Source: CAVYUC01 sp963783085 (GTDB lineage Bacteria > Bacteroidota > Bacteroidia > Bacteroidales > Prolixibacteraceae). Taken from it: 64,000 nt of DNA. The translations under genes and the position numbers were made by a program. Shown here piece by piece: positions 9,578 through 17,731 of the stretch (positions are counted from its first letter, which is position 1; each line of letters starts with the position of its first letter). The notes beneath the pieces were generated by a model, which was given only the letters and a program-made list of their open reading frames with translations, ran no database searches and was not told the DNA's origin. Location of the stretch: NCBI GenBank assembly GCA_963783085.1, contig CAWAMJ010000012.1, forward strand, positions 79,795 through 143,794, given 5' to 3'.

Positions 9578-10711
9578 ATGAAAAAAGTACTGAGTTATTT
9601 TCTGTTTATTTTCTTGTTCATAAGTTTTGCGGGATGCCAAAGAAAGCAAGGCGACATCTTTTACGATAAAAAATACATTGATGCGGTAAAAGCGGCCCGG
9701 AAAGATGTTGTTTTCTTTATGGTGCGCAACAATACACCGGGCGCCAATGTGGCTGTTTCCGTGGATGGTAAACTGGTCTATTCAGAAGGGATGGGAATGG
9801 CTTCAAAAGATTTGGAGGTGCCGGCAACCCGCGAAACCAAATTCAGGATTGGCGAGGTTTCGGAGGTTTTTACATCAATGTTATACCAGCTTATGGTAGC
9901 CGACGGAATACTTAATCCGGATTCAACCGTGCAACATTACCTTCCTGATTTTCCGGAGAAAAAATACGATTTAAAATTGCGGCATTTAATTCACCAGACT
10001 TCCGGGCTTCGGCGCCCTGCGGGTCAGGAAGATGACTGGCGCGGATTGAATATCAGCCTTCAAAAAGGGTTGGAACAATTTAAAAATGATTCCCTGACAG
10101 CGCCGCCGGGATATTTCCAGGCATTGAGCATGTACAATTACAACCTGCTGGGTGCAATTATGGAGAAAGCAACCGGAAAATGGTACAACAATTTGCTGAA
10201 AGATTATTTAACCGATACGCTTCACATGGGAAGCACGGTTGTTGACCATCCGTTTATTACGATAAAAAACCGCGCTGATTATTTTGATCGCAACATGATA
10301 TCGGCGGTGGTAAATGCCACGTTCCGCGATATGCGTTACCGGGCTCCGTCACAGGGCCTGCTTTCCACTGCCGATGATATGGTGAAACTGGGAAACGCCG
10401 TGTTGTTTTCGGATTATATTCCGCAGTCGGCAAAAGACAACCTCTTTAAGCCGGTAATACTGGCCGACGATATTCCCTCGACAATGGCCAATGGCTGGAT
10501 TTTACTGCAAGACCTCGAGGGCAGGAAAATTTACGGTAGAAGTGGTAGTGTGACTGGTGGCAGTGCAGCGTTGTTAATTTATCCGGAAGAAAATATTGTG
10601 GTGGCTTTTGCCTGTAATCTGAAATTATTACCCGACGACATTCCGGTATTTGAGATTGCCAGCCACTTTAAACCGGGCGCCGGCGACGCAGGGAAAACGG
10701 AAGAAAAATAA
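9578..10711 (+). CDS. Beta-lactamase-fold serine hydrolase-like lipoprotein, catalytic motifs missing
   Basis: A 377-residue protein with a lipoprotein signal (FAGC, Cys20) and a class C beta-lactamase/transpeptidase-like domain (about residues 40-365). The fold is recognisable by family segments such as FRIGxVSxxFT, LRHLIHQTSGL and LLGAIMEKATG. The catalytic residues are not conserved. The SxxK position reads EVSE, the YxN tyrosine and asparagine are Leu and Met in an ungapped alignment (PG-x4-LSM-x4-LLG), and the H/KxG position is RSG. It is therefore likely a non-catalytic, perhaps peptidoglycan- or ligand-binding, member. A TATTTTTG box lies at 9525-9532. It may be under the control of the adjacent LytTR system (inference from position only). 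Confidence 0.85.
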   Translation: MKKVLSYFLFIFLFISFAGCQRKQGDIFYDKKYIDAVKAARKDVVFFMVRNNTPGANVAVSVDGKLVYSEGMGMASKDLEVPATRETKFRIGEVSEVFTSMLYQLMVADGILNPDSTVQHYLPDFPEKKYDLKLRHLIHQTSGLRRPAGQEDDWRGLNISLQKGLEQFKNDSLTAPPGYFQALSMYNYNLLGAIMEKATGKWYNNLLKDYLTDTLHMGSTVVDHPFITIKNRADYFDRNMISAVVNATFRDMRYRAPSQGLLSTADDMVKLGNAVLFSDYIPQSAKDNLFKPVILADDIPSTMANGWILLQDLEGRKIYGRSGSVTGGSAALLIYPEENIVVAFACNLKLLPDDIPVFEIASHFKPGAGDAGKTEEK

Positions 10712-10755
10712 TCAGTTAATCTACAATCGACTGAAGCTGTGGAATTCCCTTTTCC

Positions 10756-11706
10756 TTACGAAAACAGCGACTCTACGAATTCGCGCCGGCGGAAAATCTG
10801 AAGGTCTTCCATTTTTTCGCCAATACCGATATATTTCACTGGTATTTTAAACTGATCGGAAATTCCGATAACCACTCCACCTTTGGCGGTTCCGTCGAGT
10901 TTGGTGAGCGCAATTGCGGTAACTTCGGTGGCTTTGGTAAATTGTTTGGCCTGTTCGAATGCATTTTGGCCGGTGGAACCATCGAGAATGAGCAAAACTT
11001 CGTGCGGCGCACCAGGCACTATTTTATCCATTACTTTTCTGATTTTCGACAGTTCGTTCATCAGGTTTACCTTGTTGTGCAGCCTTCCGGCGGTGTCGAC
11101 AATTACCACATCAGCGTTTTTTGATTTGGCTGATGAAAGCGCGTCGTAAGCCACCGAAGCCGGGTCGGAACCCATTTTCTGTTTCACAACCGGTACGTTC
11201 ACACGATTGGCCCAAATTTCCAGCTGTTCGATGGCAGCGGCCCTGAACGTATCGGCAGCGCCTAAATAAACTGATTTTCCAGCCTCTTTAAACTGGTAGG
11301 CCAATTTACCGATGGTGGTTGTTTTACCCACTCCATTTACGCCTACCACCATAATTACATAGGGTCTTGTGCTTTCCGGAAGGTCGAAATCGGAAACGTC
11401 TTCTGTGTTGTTTTCCTCGAGCAAAGCAGCAATTTCTTCCTTTAAAATGTTATTTAATTCACTGGTGCCCAAATATCTGTCGCGGGCTACGCGCGCCTCA
11501 ATGCGTTCAATAATTTTTATGGTGGTATCTACGCCCACATCCGAAGAGATCAATACTTCTTCGAGGTTATCCAAAACATCGTCATCAACTTTTGTTTTGC
11601 CGGCAACCGCACGCCCCAGTTTCTTAAAAACGCTCTCTTTGGTTTTTGAAAGCCCTTCATCGAGACTTTCTTTTTTATTTTTTGTAAAACTTCCGAATAA
11701 TGCCAT
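10756..11706 (-). CDS. ftsY: Signal recognition particle receptor FtsY
   Basis: A 316-residue SRP receptor GTPase. An N domain (about residues 20-105) precedes the G domain with all nucleotide motifs: GVNGVGKTTTIGKLA (P-loop, about residue 122), DTFRAAAIEQL, DTAGRLHNK and TKLDGTAKGG. It docks SRP-ribosome complexes to SecYEG at the inner membrane. It is short and lacks the acidic A domain of the E. coli protein, which is usual for Bacteroidota. It lies downstream of the rpmB-rpmG-DUF4295 operon, an order typical of the phylum, but behind a clear terminator. Confidence 0.97.
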   Translation of the reverse strand: MALFGSFTKNKKESLDEGLSKTKESVFKKLGRAVAGKTKVDDDVLDNLEEVLISSDVGVDTTIKIIERIEARVARDRYLGTSELNNILKEEIAALLEENNTEDVSDFDLPESTRPYVIMVVGVNGVGKTTTIGKLAYQFKEAGKSVYLGAADTFRAAAIEQLEIWANRVNVPVVKQKMGSDPASVAYDALSSAKSKNADVVIVDTAGRLHNKVNLMNELSKIRKVMDKIVPGAPHEVLLILDGSTGQNAFEQAKQFTKATEVTAIALTKLDGTAKGGVVIGISDQFKIPVKYIGIGEKMEDLQIFRRREFVESLFS

Positions 11707-11775
11707 TTTTCATTTTTTACTGATGCCTAAAATAATAATAATTTGTGGTAAACGTATGTTGGCGTGTTCGAATAC

Positions 11776-11808
11776 AAAAAAAGCTCCCATCGCGCGATGA
11801 AAGCTTTC
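11776..11808 (-). terminator. Rho-independent terminator after the rpmB-rpmG-DUF4295 operon
   Basis: On the minus strand, AAAGCT..CATCG and CGATG..AGCTTT form a hairpin (11779-11807) followed by a run of seven T. It lies between the DUF4295 stop and the ftsY start, so ftsY probably has its own promoter or depends on readthrough. Confidence 0.8.
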
Positions 11809-11834
11809 CTGATATCATTTCGTATCCGAATCGT

Positions 11835-11987
11835 TTATTTCTTAAAATAATCGTTTACTTCGTCGTTTATAATCACTTCTTCCCTGAAAGTATAAGCGCC
11901 GGTTTTTTCTGATTTGACCATTCTAATCACTTTTGCATGGCCTTTTCCAGCACCTTTTTGTAATGTTGCAACCGTTTTCTTTGCCAT
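11835..11987 (-). CDS. DUF4295 family small protein
   Basis: A 50-residue, highly basic protein starting MAKKTVATLQKGAGKGHAK and ending VNDYFKK. It matches the Bacteroidota-specific DUF4295 family, which is encoded beside ribosomal proteins L33 and L28. Size and charge suggest a ribosome-associated protein, but its function is not established. It is the third gene of the rpmB-rpmG operon, 8 bp after rpmG. Confidence 0.88.
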   Translation of the reverse strand: MAKKTVATLQKGAGKGHAKVIRMVKSEKTGAYTFREEVIINDEVNDYFKK

Positions 11988-11995
11988 AACTTAAC

Positions 11996-12184
11996 CTATT
12001 TTATTTCTTTATGAACTGTTACTTTCTTAAGTATCGGATTATACTTTTTCAATTCCATCCGTTCAGGAGTATTTTTCCTGTTTTTGGTGGTAATGTATCG
12101 CGAAGTTCCCGGCATTCCGCTATCCTTGTGCTCGGTGCACTCCAAAATTACCTGTATTCTGTTGCCTTTTCCTTTTTTAGCCAT
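11996..12184 (-). CDS. rpmG: 50S ribosomal protein L33
   Basis: A 62-residue basic protein with the L33 segments RIQVILECTEH, RYITTKNRKNTPERMELKKY and a C-terminal KEIK. L33 binds 23S rRNA near the E site of the large subunit. There is no CxxC pair, so this is a zinc-independent form. It lies between rpmB (11 bp upstream) and the DUF4295 gene (8 bp downstream) in one operon. Confidence 0.96.
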   Translation of the reverse strand: MAKKGKGNRIQVILECTEHKDSGMPGTSRYITTKNRKNTPERMELKKYNPILKKVTVHKEIK

Positions 12185-12195
12185 TACAAACGATT

Positions 12196-12438
12196 TTAAT
12201 ATTTTTTAATAAAACCTTTTTCTTTTGCTTCACTCAGCGCTGCTTTAATACCCACTTTGTTGATAGTGCGGATACCGGCGGCAGAAACTGTTAAACTCAC
12301 CCAGCGGTTTTCTTCCGGAAGATAAAATTTCTTACTAAACAGGTTGACATCAAATGTCCGTTTTACCCTGCGTTTCGAGTGGGAAACAGAGTTACCCACC
12401 ATTGCTTTTTTACCTGTTATCTGACAAACTCGTGACAT
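12196..12438 (-). CDS. rpmB: 50S ribosomal protein L28
   Basis: An 80-residue L28 protein beginning MSRVCQITGKKAMVGNSVSH and containing SKRRVKRTFDVNLF. It is a large-subunit protein needed late in 50S assembly. The ATG at 12438 is chosen over one 33 nt upstream because the family starts exactly here. It is the first gene of the L28-L33-DUF4295 operon. Confidence 0.96.
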   Translation of the reverse strand: MSRVCQITGKKAMVGNSVSHSKRRVKRTFDVNLFSKKFYLPEENRWVSLTVSAAGIRTINKVGIKAALSEAKEKGFIKKY

Positions 12439-12814
12439 TTTTATATAATTTCTTGATGTACAAACAAACACATTTTTTAACGGCTTGCAAAGGAAATATA
12501 TTTTTTATAAAAAATCAAGCAGACCAGAAGATTTTATTTCAACAATTAACAATTGAATTTCTACTTGTAAAAACAGGCGCCGTTTTAATTTCAACCGGTA
12601 AATTTTTACTTTCGGTGCAAAAATAACCGAAATGCTTTTCAATTCAACAGCATTCCTCGTTTTTTTGCCAATCCTGATTCGGTCGTCAAAAATAAATTGA
12701 ATTGGAAAGATGCAACTCATTTAAACAATTCCGGAGCGGAAGCAGCTACTAAATTTGTGGTAAAAAAACTGGATGAACTTTATTTCGGATGCAAAAGATA
12801 GCTTTTGGAAAATT
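12439..12814. other. Intergenic stretch without recognisable gene
   Basis: 376 bp between rpmB and the HsdR-N-like gene, both read leftward. It must contain the promoter of the ribosomal operon and the end of the upstream transcript. I see no convincing coding frame, RNA gene or strong hairpin in it. Confidence 0.5.
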
Positions 12815-13291
12815 TCAGCTAAAATCCCGGCCGCTGTTTCTGCATTGTTCGGAAAACAAAGGAATTTCTGGTAAATACTCGTAGCTGTTTTTTGGATAAT
12901 CAATTTTACAGGCAAAATGCTGCATTCCGTTGGAAACCGCCACATTTTCCACCCGGATTACCATGTTGTAACGTACCACCTGATCAAAGGCATCCTGAGT
13001 TATTTTTACTTCCGGCGCCTTAAATTCCGCCATCAAAAATGGTTGCCCGTTGCGGTTGTACACCAGTAAATCGAACCGGAATAATTTACCGTTCAGCATT
13101 ATCTTCTTTTCCACAGCCATGAGCGACTGCGGATAATTTTTTTCTTCAGCCAGATACCGGATAAAATTCTGTCGCACCCACTCTTCCGGTGTTAACACGA
13201 TGTATTTTTTCCTTATTATATCGAAAATAAACTGGCGGCTTTCTTCAACCTTTATTTTGAATTCGTACTCAGGCAAATTGAGCTTTTGCAT
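12815..13291 (-). CDS. HsdR N-terminal-like PD-(D/E)xK domain protein
   Basis: A 158-residue stand-alone protein related to the N-terminal nuclease domain of type I restriction HsdR subunits. The region RFDLLVYNRNGQPFLMAEFK carries the Asp and ExK of the PD-(D/E)xK core. It is followed by the conserved QVVRYNMVIRVENVAVSNG segment. There is no helicase, HsdM or HsdS, so it is not a restriction system by itself. Similar single-domain proteins are commonly found near holA in Bacteroidota. A housekeeping DNA-related role is possible but unproven. It is divergent from the amn-holA operon. Confidence 0.8.
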   Translation of the reverse strand: MQKLNLPEYEFKIKVEESRQFIFDIIRKKYIVLTPEEWVRQNFIRYLAEEKNYPQSLMAVEKKIMLNGKLFRFDLLVYNRNGQPFLMAEFKAPEVKITQDAFDQVVRYNMVIRVENVAVSNGMQHFACKIDYPKNSYEYLPEIPLFSEQCRNSGRDFS

Positions 13292-13329
13292 TTCAATCCT
13301 AATATTTCATTATAAACTGTAAACAAATG

Positions 13330-13361
13330 TTGGCAGCGCCCGCATAAAAATTATATTTTTG
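13330..13361 (+). promoter_or_regulatory. Predicted promoter of the amn-holA-rhomboid operon
   Basis: TTG at 13330-13332 and TATTTTTG at 13354-13361 lie about 21 bp apart, 56 bp before the amn ATG. This fits the Bacteroidota housekeeping promoter form. Confidence 0.5.
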
Positions 13362-13416
13362 TGACTGCCTTTTCCAGCAAACAAAATAAGACATTCTTCA
13401 CCAATTGGGTTCACAG

Positions 13417-14187
13417 ATGAAGACAAAAAAAGAAATTGTAGACAACTGGCTTCCGCGTTACACCGGCAAAAAACTGGAAGATTTTGGCGAATATATTTTG
13501 CTGACGAACTTTTTAAATTACGTTGAAAAGTTTGCCCTGCGCTTTGAAGTTCCCGTGGAAGGCGGCGATAAAAATATGCCCAATGCCACAGCCGAAGGGA
13601 TTAGCATCATCAATTTTGGGATGGGAAGCCCGAATGCTGCAACCATCATGGATTTACTGAGCGCCATAAAACCAAAAGGTGTGCTGTTTCTTGGCAAATG
13701 CGGCGGCTTAAAGAAAAAAAACAAACTCGGTGATTTGATTTTACCAATCGCCGCCATCCGCAACGAAGGTACCTCGGGCGACTATATGCCCCCGGAAGTA
13801 CCAGCGCTGCCGGCATTTAACATTCAGCGGGCGGTTTCGCATATTTTACGCAATAACGGGTCAGATTACTGGACAGGCGTGGTTTACACCACCAACCGCC
13901 GCGTTTGGGAATATGACGAGAAGTTTAAAAGGTACCTGACCAAAACACGGGCAATTGCCATCGATATGGAAACGGCCACCCTGTTTACGGTTGGTTTCAT
14001 GAATAAAATCCCCACCGGCGCACTGTTGCTCGTATCTGATCAACCCATGATTTCGGCGGGTGTAAAAACAACTGAAAGCGACAAACTTGTAACGCTGAAA
14101 TTTGTTGAACTCCATATTCAGGCTGGCATCGACGCTTTACTTGAAATTAAAAACAACGGATTGTCAGTAAAACATTTAAGATTTTAA
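13417..14187 (+). CDS. amn: AMP nucleosidase
   Basis: A protein of about 256 residues in the nucleoside phosphorylase superfamily, of the short AMP nucleosidase type found in Bacteroidota. It hydrolyses AMP to adenine and ribose-5-phosphate. The phosphorylase-type fold is shown by GMGSPNAATIMDLL, FLGKCGGLKKKNKLGD, and the purine/ribose-binding AIDMETATLFTVGF with LLLVSDQP. The ATG at 13417 is preferred over a TTG at 13405. It starts an operon with holA (1 bp gap), rhomboid and an aminotransferase-like gene. Confidence 0.88.
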   Translation: MKTKKEIVDNWLPRYTGKKLEDFGEYILLTNFLNYVEKFALRFEVPVEGGDKNMPNATAEGISIINFGMGSPNAATIMDLLSAIKPKGVLFLGKCGGLKKKNKLGDLILPIAAIRNEGTSGDYMPPEVPALPAFNIQRAVSHILRNNGSDYWTGVVYTTNRRVWEYDEKFKRYLTKTRAIAIDMETATLFTVGFMNKIPTGALLLVSDQPMISAGVKTTESDKLVTLKFVELHIQAGIDALLEIKNNGLSVKHLRF

Positions 14188-14188
14188 T

Positions 14189-15190
14189 ATGGATTATAAA
14201 GTCATCATCGATAACCTTAAAAAGAAGATTTATCATCCCATTTATTTGTTGCAGGGGGAAGAACCTTATTTCATTGATAAAATTTCGAATTACATCGAAA
14301 AAAATGTTTTGACCGATGCCGAAAAAGGATTTAACCAAACCATTTTTTACGGAAAAGATACCGAACCCCGGACCATTGCCGAAAGTGCGCTGCGTTTTCC
14401 GATGATGTCCGACAAACAGGTGATTATTGTAAAGGAAGCACAGAGCCTTAAAAAAATTGAAGATCTTGCTTATTATGCCGGAAAACCGATGGCATCAACC
14501 ATTTTGGTACTGAACCACAAATACAAAAACCTGGATTCCCGTACGAAACTGGCCAAGGCAATCAAAAAAAACGGCGTTGTTTTTACCTCTTCAAAAATTT
14601 ATGAAAACAAAGTGCCTGCCTGGGTCGAAAGTTATCTGGCAGAAAAAGGGTTTAAAATCACACCGCAGGCATCGCAGATTTTAACCTCCTTTTTGGGCAA
14701 CGATTTGGGCAAAGTAGCCAACGAACTCGATAAACTGATTATTGCTGTAAAAGATACGAAGCAGATTACTGCCGAACATATCGAGAAAAACATCGGTGTA
14801 AGTAAGGAATTTAATGTTTACGAACTGCAAAATGCACTGGGCGAAAAGAACATACTGAAAGCAAACCGAATTATCAATTATTTCGGCGCAAACGAAAAAC
14901 TGAACCCGATTCCGAAGACCATTGCCAGTTTGTATTTTTATTATTCGAAGTTGTTTACCTATCATTTTCTGGAAAACAAATCGGAATACAGCGTGGCGGC
15001 CGGGCTTGGATTGAGCCCGTTTATCGCCAAATCGTACATTTCGGCGGCAAAAAAATATACGCCCACAAAATTGTACGAAATTATGGGAATTTTGCGCGAA
15101 TACGATATGAAAAGCAAAGGCGGCGAGGGGACAGGATTGGTTGACACGGCAAGTTTACAAAAAGAAATGATTTATAAAATTCTGCACTAA
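14189..15190 (+). CDS. holA: DNA polymerase III subunit delta
   Basis: A 333-residue clamp-loader delta subunit. The N-terminal part begins MDYKVIIDNLKKKIYHPIYL and carries LLQGEEPYFIDKI, typical of HolA. It continues through the AAA+-like fold without a functional P-loop (SALRFPMMSDKQVIIVKEAQ) to the C-terminal collar domain (ALGEKNILKANRIINYF). Delta opens the beta sliding clamp. The spacing of 1 bp after amn and 0 bp before the rhomboid gene indicates translational coupling. Confidence 0.94.
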   Translation: MDYKVIIDNLKKKIYHPIYLLQGEEPYFIDKISNYIEKNVLTDAEKGFNQTIFYGKDTEPRTIAESALRFPMMSDKQVIIVKEAQSLKKIEDLAYYAGKPMASTILVLNHKYKNLDSRTKLAKAIKKNGVVFTSSKIYENKVPAWVESYLAEKGFKITPQASQILTSFLGNDLGKVANELDKLIIAVKDTKQITAEHIEKNIGVSKEFNVYELQNALGEKNILKANRIINYFGANEKLNPIPKTIASLYFYYSKLFTYHFLENKSEYSVAAGLGLSPFIAKSYISAAKKYTPTKLYEIMGILREYDMKSKGGEGTGLVDTASLQKEMIYKILH

Positions 15191-15808
15191 ATGATTTTAA
15201 CCTGGATTATCATAGGCATAACGGCAGTGGTTTCCTATGCTGCTCTTCAAAACCATTCGCTCACCGAAAAACTTCAGTTTAATGCTGCGATGGTTATACA
15301 CCGGAAACAGTATTACCGGCTCATTTCACATGCTTTTGTGCATGCCAGTTGGATGCACCTGTTTGTGAACATGCTCGTGCTGTATTTTTTTGGCCGGTAT
15401 GTGGAAGGTTATTATTTTGAACGCTATTTCGGGGAACGCGCCATTCTGTTTTATTTGTTGTTGTATTTGGGCGGAATTCTTGCATCGAACGTTTACAGCC
15501 TGATAAAACACCAAAACGATTATTATTACAATGCGGTGGGAGCTTCGGGCGCTGTATCGGCAGTATTGTTCGCGTTTATCTTTTTCAACCCGTGGGAAAA
15601 AATTTATTTCTTTGGCATACTTCCCATCCCGGGAATTATTTTTGCGGTCGGTTACCTGGTATATTCTTATTACATGGGAAAACGAAAAATAGACAATGTT
15701 GCCCACGACGCCCACTTTTTGGGCGCGCTTTTCGGATTTATATTTCCCATTATTCTAAAACCCGGCTTGTTCGATCTGTTTATCGACAACCTGTTTTCAT
15801 TTGTCTGA
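15191..15808 (+). CDS. Rhomboid-family intramembrane serine protease
   Basis: A 205-residue membrane protein with six predicted helices. The catalytic Ser is in GASGAVSAVLF and the catalytic His in AHDAHFLGALFGFI; the L1-loop/helix-2 motif HASWMHLFVNMLVLYFFG is also conserved. It cleaves transmembrane substrates within the lipid bilayer; substrates are unknown. The gene abuts the holA stop codon directly and is followed after 3 bp by the aminotransferase-like gene. Confidence 0.94.
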   Translation: MILTWIIIGITAVVSYAALQNHSLTEKLQFNAAMVIHRKQYYRLISHAFVHASWMHLFVNMLVLYFFGRYVEGYYFERYFGERAILFYLLLYLGGILASNVYSLIKHQNDYYYNAVGASGAVSAVLFAFIFFNPWEKIYFFGILPIPGIIFAVGYLVYSYYMGKRKIDNVAHDAHFLGALFGFIFPIILKPGLFDLFIDNLFSFV

Positions 15809-15811
15809 TCC

Positions 15812-16639
15812 ATGGATTTTTTAATTGTTGACGGGGAAGTAATTAATAAAAATGAATTTGGCCTGAAGCCATTGTTGTGGAATGAATATGACCAGTTCAG
15901 CCGGAAAATGTGGTTCGGATTTGGCGGAATACCTTTTTTTGAAGAAAACCTGGAGCTAATAAAACAGCAGGCAGCACAACTAAAAATCGCATTGCCCGGG
16001 TTGTTTTCAGATCGAAAGGAATTATTCCGCATCGTAAAACGGATGCTCAACAAAAACAGGTTCTATCGTTCCGGCTTTGTCCGGTTTCAAATTTTCCGGA
16101 ACAAAAAAGAAATGCACTTCGTTATCTCTGCCAATGCTTTTTCCGGAACTGAATTTCCTTTCCGGAAAACGGGAATTTTGCTGAATTTCTCCGAAATCAA
16201 AAAATATTCCCGGAATCCGTTCAACCGTCATTCTTTCTACAACCATACATTTTGGAAAATCGTTGAAAGCAGCATCGCCGGAACAAATTTTCAGAACACG
16301 ATAATTTTAAATGAAGACGATTCGGTATGTGAATGCATTGCGGGCAATATTTACATGATTAAAGGCAGCAACCTGCTAACGCCATCACTAAATACCGGTT
16401 GTTGCGAAGATGTGCTCAGAAACGTGATTTTGAAAAAAGCCGGAGATCTAAATCTGGTAACCGACGAACCCGACCTGTTAAAAAAAGAGCGTTTTAAAGA
16501 AATGGATGAAATTTTTATTGCCGGCGAGGAAATTGGTGTTCAATGGGTAATTGGGCTGGAAAACAGGAGGTTTATCCACCATTTTTCCCCAGAAATTTAT
16601 GAAATGCTAAATCAGTTTTTGCAGGAAAAAGTGCATTAA
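15812..16639 (+). CDS. Aminotransferase class IV-like protein, catalytic Lys apparently absent
   Basis: A 275-residue protein of the class IV (branched-chain aminotransferase / aminodeoxychorismate lyase) fold. Recognisable segments are MWFGFGGIPFFEENLE, the C-terminal TIILNEDDSVCECIAGNIYM and LLTPSLNTGCCEDVLRNVIL. In active members a Lys that binds PLP precedes this region in a K-x-x-N context. Here the equivalent stretch reads NRHSFYNHTF, with no Lys. It may be a non-PLP or divergent homologue. It is the last gene of the amn-holA operon and overlaps the convergent yqgE stop by 4 bp. Confidence 0.75.
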   Translation: MDFLIVDGEVINKNEFGLKPLLWNEYDQFSRKMWFGFGGIPFFEENLELIKQQAAQLKIALPGLFSDRKELFRIVKRMLNKNRFYRSGFVRFQIFRNKKEMHFVISANAFSGTEFPFRKTGILLNFSEIKKYSRNPFNRHSFYNHTFWKIVESSIAGTNFQNTIILNEDDSVCECIAGNIYMIKGSNLLTPSLNTGCCEDVLRNVILKKAGDLNLVTDEPDLLKKERFKEMDEIFIAGEEIGVQWVIGLENRRFIHHFSPEIYEMLNQFLQEKVH

Positions 16640-17226
16640 TTCATTGATGGATTTTCAGGATAGTTTTCCCAGACCGAATAGCGTGTCCCTACCTTTTTCA
16701 CAAAATCAACCCAGGATGCTGCGTTCAATTCCCGCATTACCGCGTGCTCTTCCACATTATTTACCAACCAGGAATCTTCCTTTAATTCACGTTCCAGTTG
16801 CCCGGAATCCCAACCGGAATAACCGAGAAAGAAACGAATTTCGGAAGGATGGATTAAACCATTTTTGATTTGCGATTTCAGTTCCTCAAAGTCGCCCCCC
16901 CAGTACAAATCACCCAGCACCTGAATACTCCCCGGTAATCTTTTCCCAAGTTTGTGGATATAATAAATAGAATCGGTAGCCACAGGGCCGCCTAAATAAA
17001 CCTGTCCTTCGAATTCGGGAAAGCCGGGAAGAATGTCGTGCACTGCAAGGTCAACTTTTTTGTTTAAAATGAAACCTACCGCGCCTTTTTCGCTAAATGC
17101 CACCAGCAAAACCACTGATCGGTTAAAATAGCTCCCGGACAAGAACGGTTCAGCAATTAAGATACGCCCCTTTTGCGGGGACATATTATTTGTTTTAATT
17201 CTGAATATGTCTAAATTGTTGTTCAT
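16636..17226 (-). CDS. YqgE/AlgH family protein
   Basis: About 196 residues matching the YqgE/AlgH family: GRILIAEPFLSGSYFNRSVV near the start, VGFILNKKVD, VYLGGPVATDSIYYIH, LYWGGDFEELK and FFLGYSGWDSGQLERELKE. These conserved glycine-rich segments are diagnostic. Its biochemical role is unknown; it was linked to alginate regulation in Pseudomonas. The ATG at 17226 gives the usual MNNNLDIFRIKTNN start; one four codons earlier is possible. Confidence 0.93.
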   Translation of the reverse strand: MNNNLDIFRIKTNNMSPQKGRILIAEPFLSGSYFNRSVVLLVAFSEKGAVGFILNKKVDLAVHDILPGFPEFEGQVYLGGPVATDSIYYIHKLGKRLPGSIQVLGDLYWGGDFEELKSQIKNGLIHPSEIRFFLGYSGWDSGQLERELKEDSWLVNNVEEHAVMRELNAASWVDFVKKVGTRYSVWENYPENPSMN

Positions 17227-17314
17227 ACCGTTAAGCAATATAAGAAAATTAAACTATCAATCAAACAGTTGTAGGTTTTCTTAATAAAAATAAAATGTCG
17301 CTGGTAAAGTAGGA

Positions 17315-17626
17315 TTATTCTTCTTCAATAACGATGAAAACATCTTCATCGGGTTTTGACATGTGATATTGTTCACGGGCAAATTTTTCCAGTTTTTCCT
17401 TTCCTGCATTTAAATCTTCAAGTTTTTGCCTGTCGGCAGCTATCCGTTCTATATAATACTCTTTTTGCCTGATAAGTTGTTCCAGTTTTTCTTTATTCTC
17501 CCGATGGGAAACAATACTGTTTTCATCAAAGAAAACAAGCCACACCAAAAATAACACCGTGGCAATAATGTATTTATTGCTCAGAATTCCAGGCCATCTC
17601 CACCTTTTTAATTTTTGATCTTCCAT
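17315..17626 (-). CDS. FtsB/DivIC septum formation initiator family protein
   Basis: A 103-residue bitopic protein. A short basic cytoplasmic N-terminus is followed by one transmembrane helix (YIIATVLFLVWLVFF, about residues 20-36). A periplasmic coiled coil (REKLEQLIRQKEYYIERIA region) leads to the family signature FAREQYHMSKPDEDVFIV. Members bridge divisome components at midcell. It is encoded on the same strand as pruA but behind pruA's terminator. Confidence 0.9.
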   Translation of the reverse strand: MEDQKLKRWRWPGILSNKYIIATVLFLVWLVFFDENSIVSHRENKEKLEQLIRQKEYYIERIAADRQKLEDLNAGKEKLEKFAREQYHMSKPDEDVFIVIEEE

Positions 17627-17666
17627 CACAACCGGTTTCCGGCAAAAATAATATATTCCTGATGCA

Positions 17667-17702
17667 AAAAAAAGAGGGCTGAATAAATCAACCCTCTTTT
17701 TT
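17667..17702 (-). terminator. Terminator after pruA
   Basis: On the minus strand, GAGGGTTGA and TCAGCCCTC pair around a TTTAT loop and are followed by eight T. It lies 30 bp after the pruA stop. Confidence 0.75.
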
Positions 17703-17731
17703 GAACAAATAAAGGTTTATGAATTTATCTG

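Noticed and set aside
12815..13291. Type I restriction system
   Set aside because: Only an HsdR N-terminal-like domain is present; no helicase, methylase or specificity genes are nearby.
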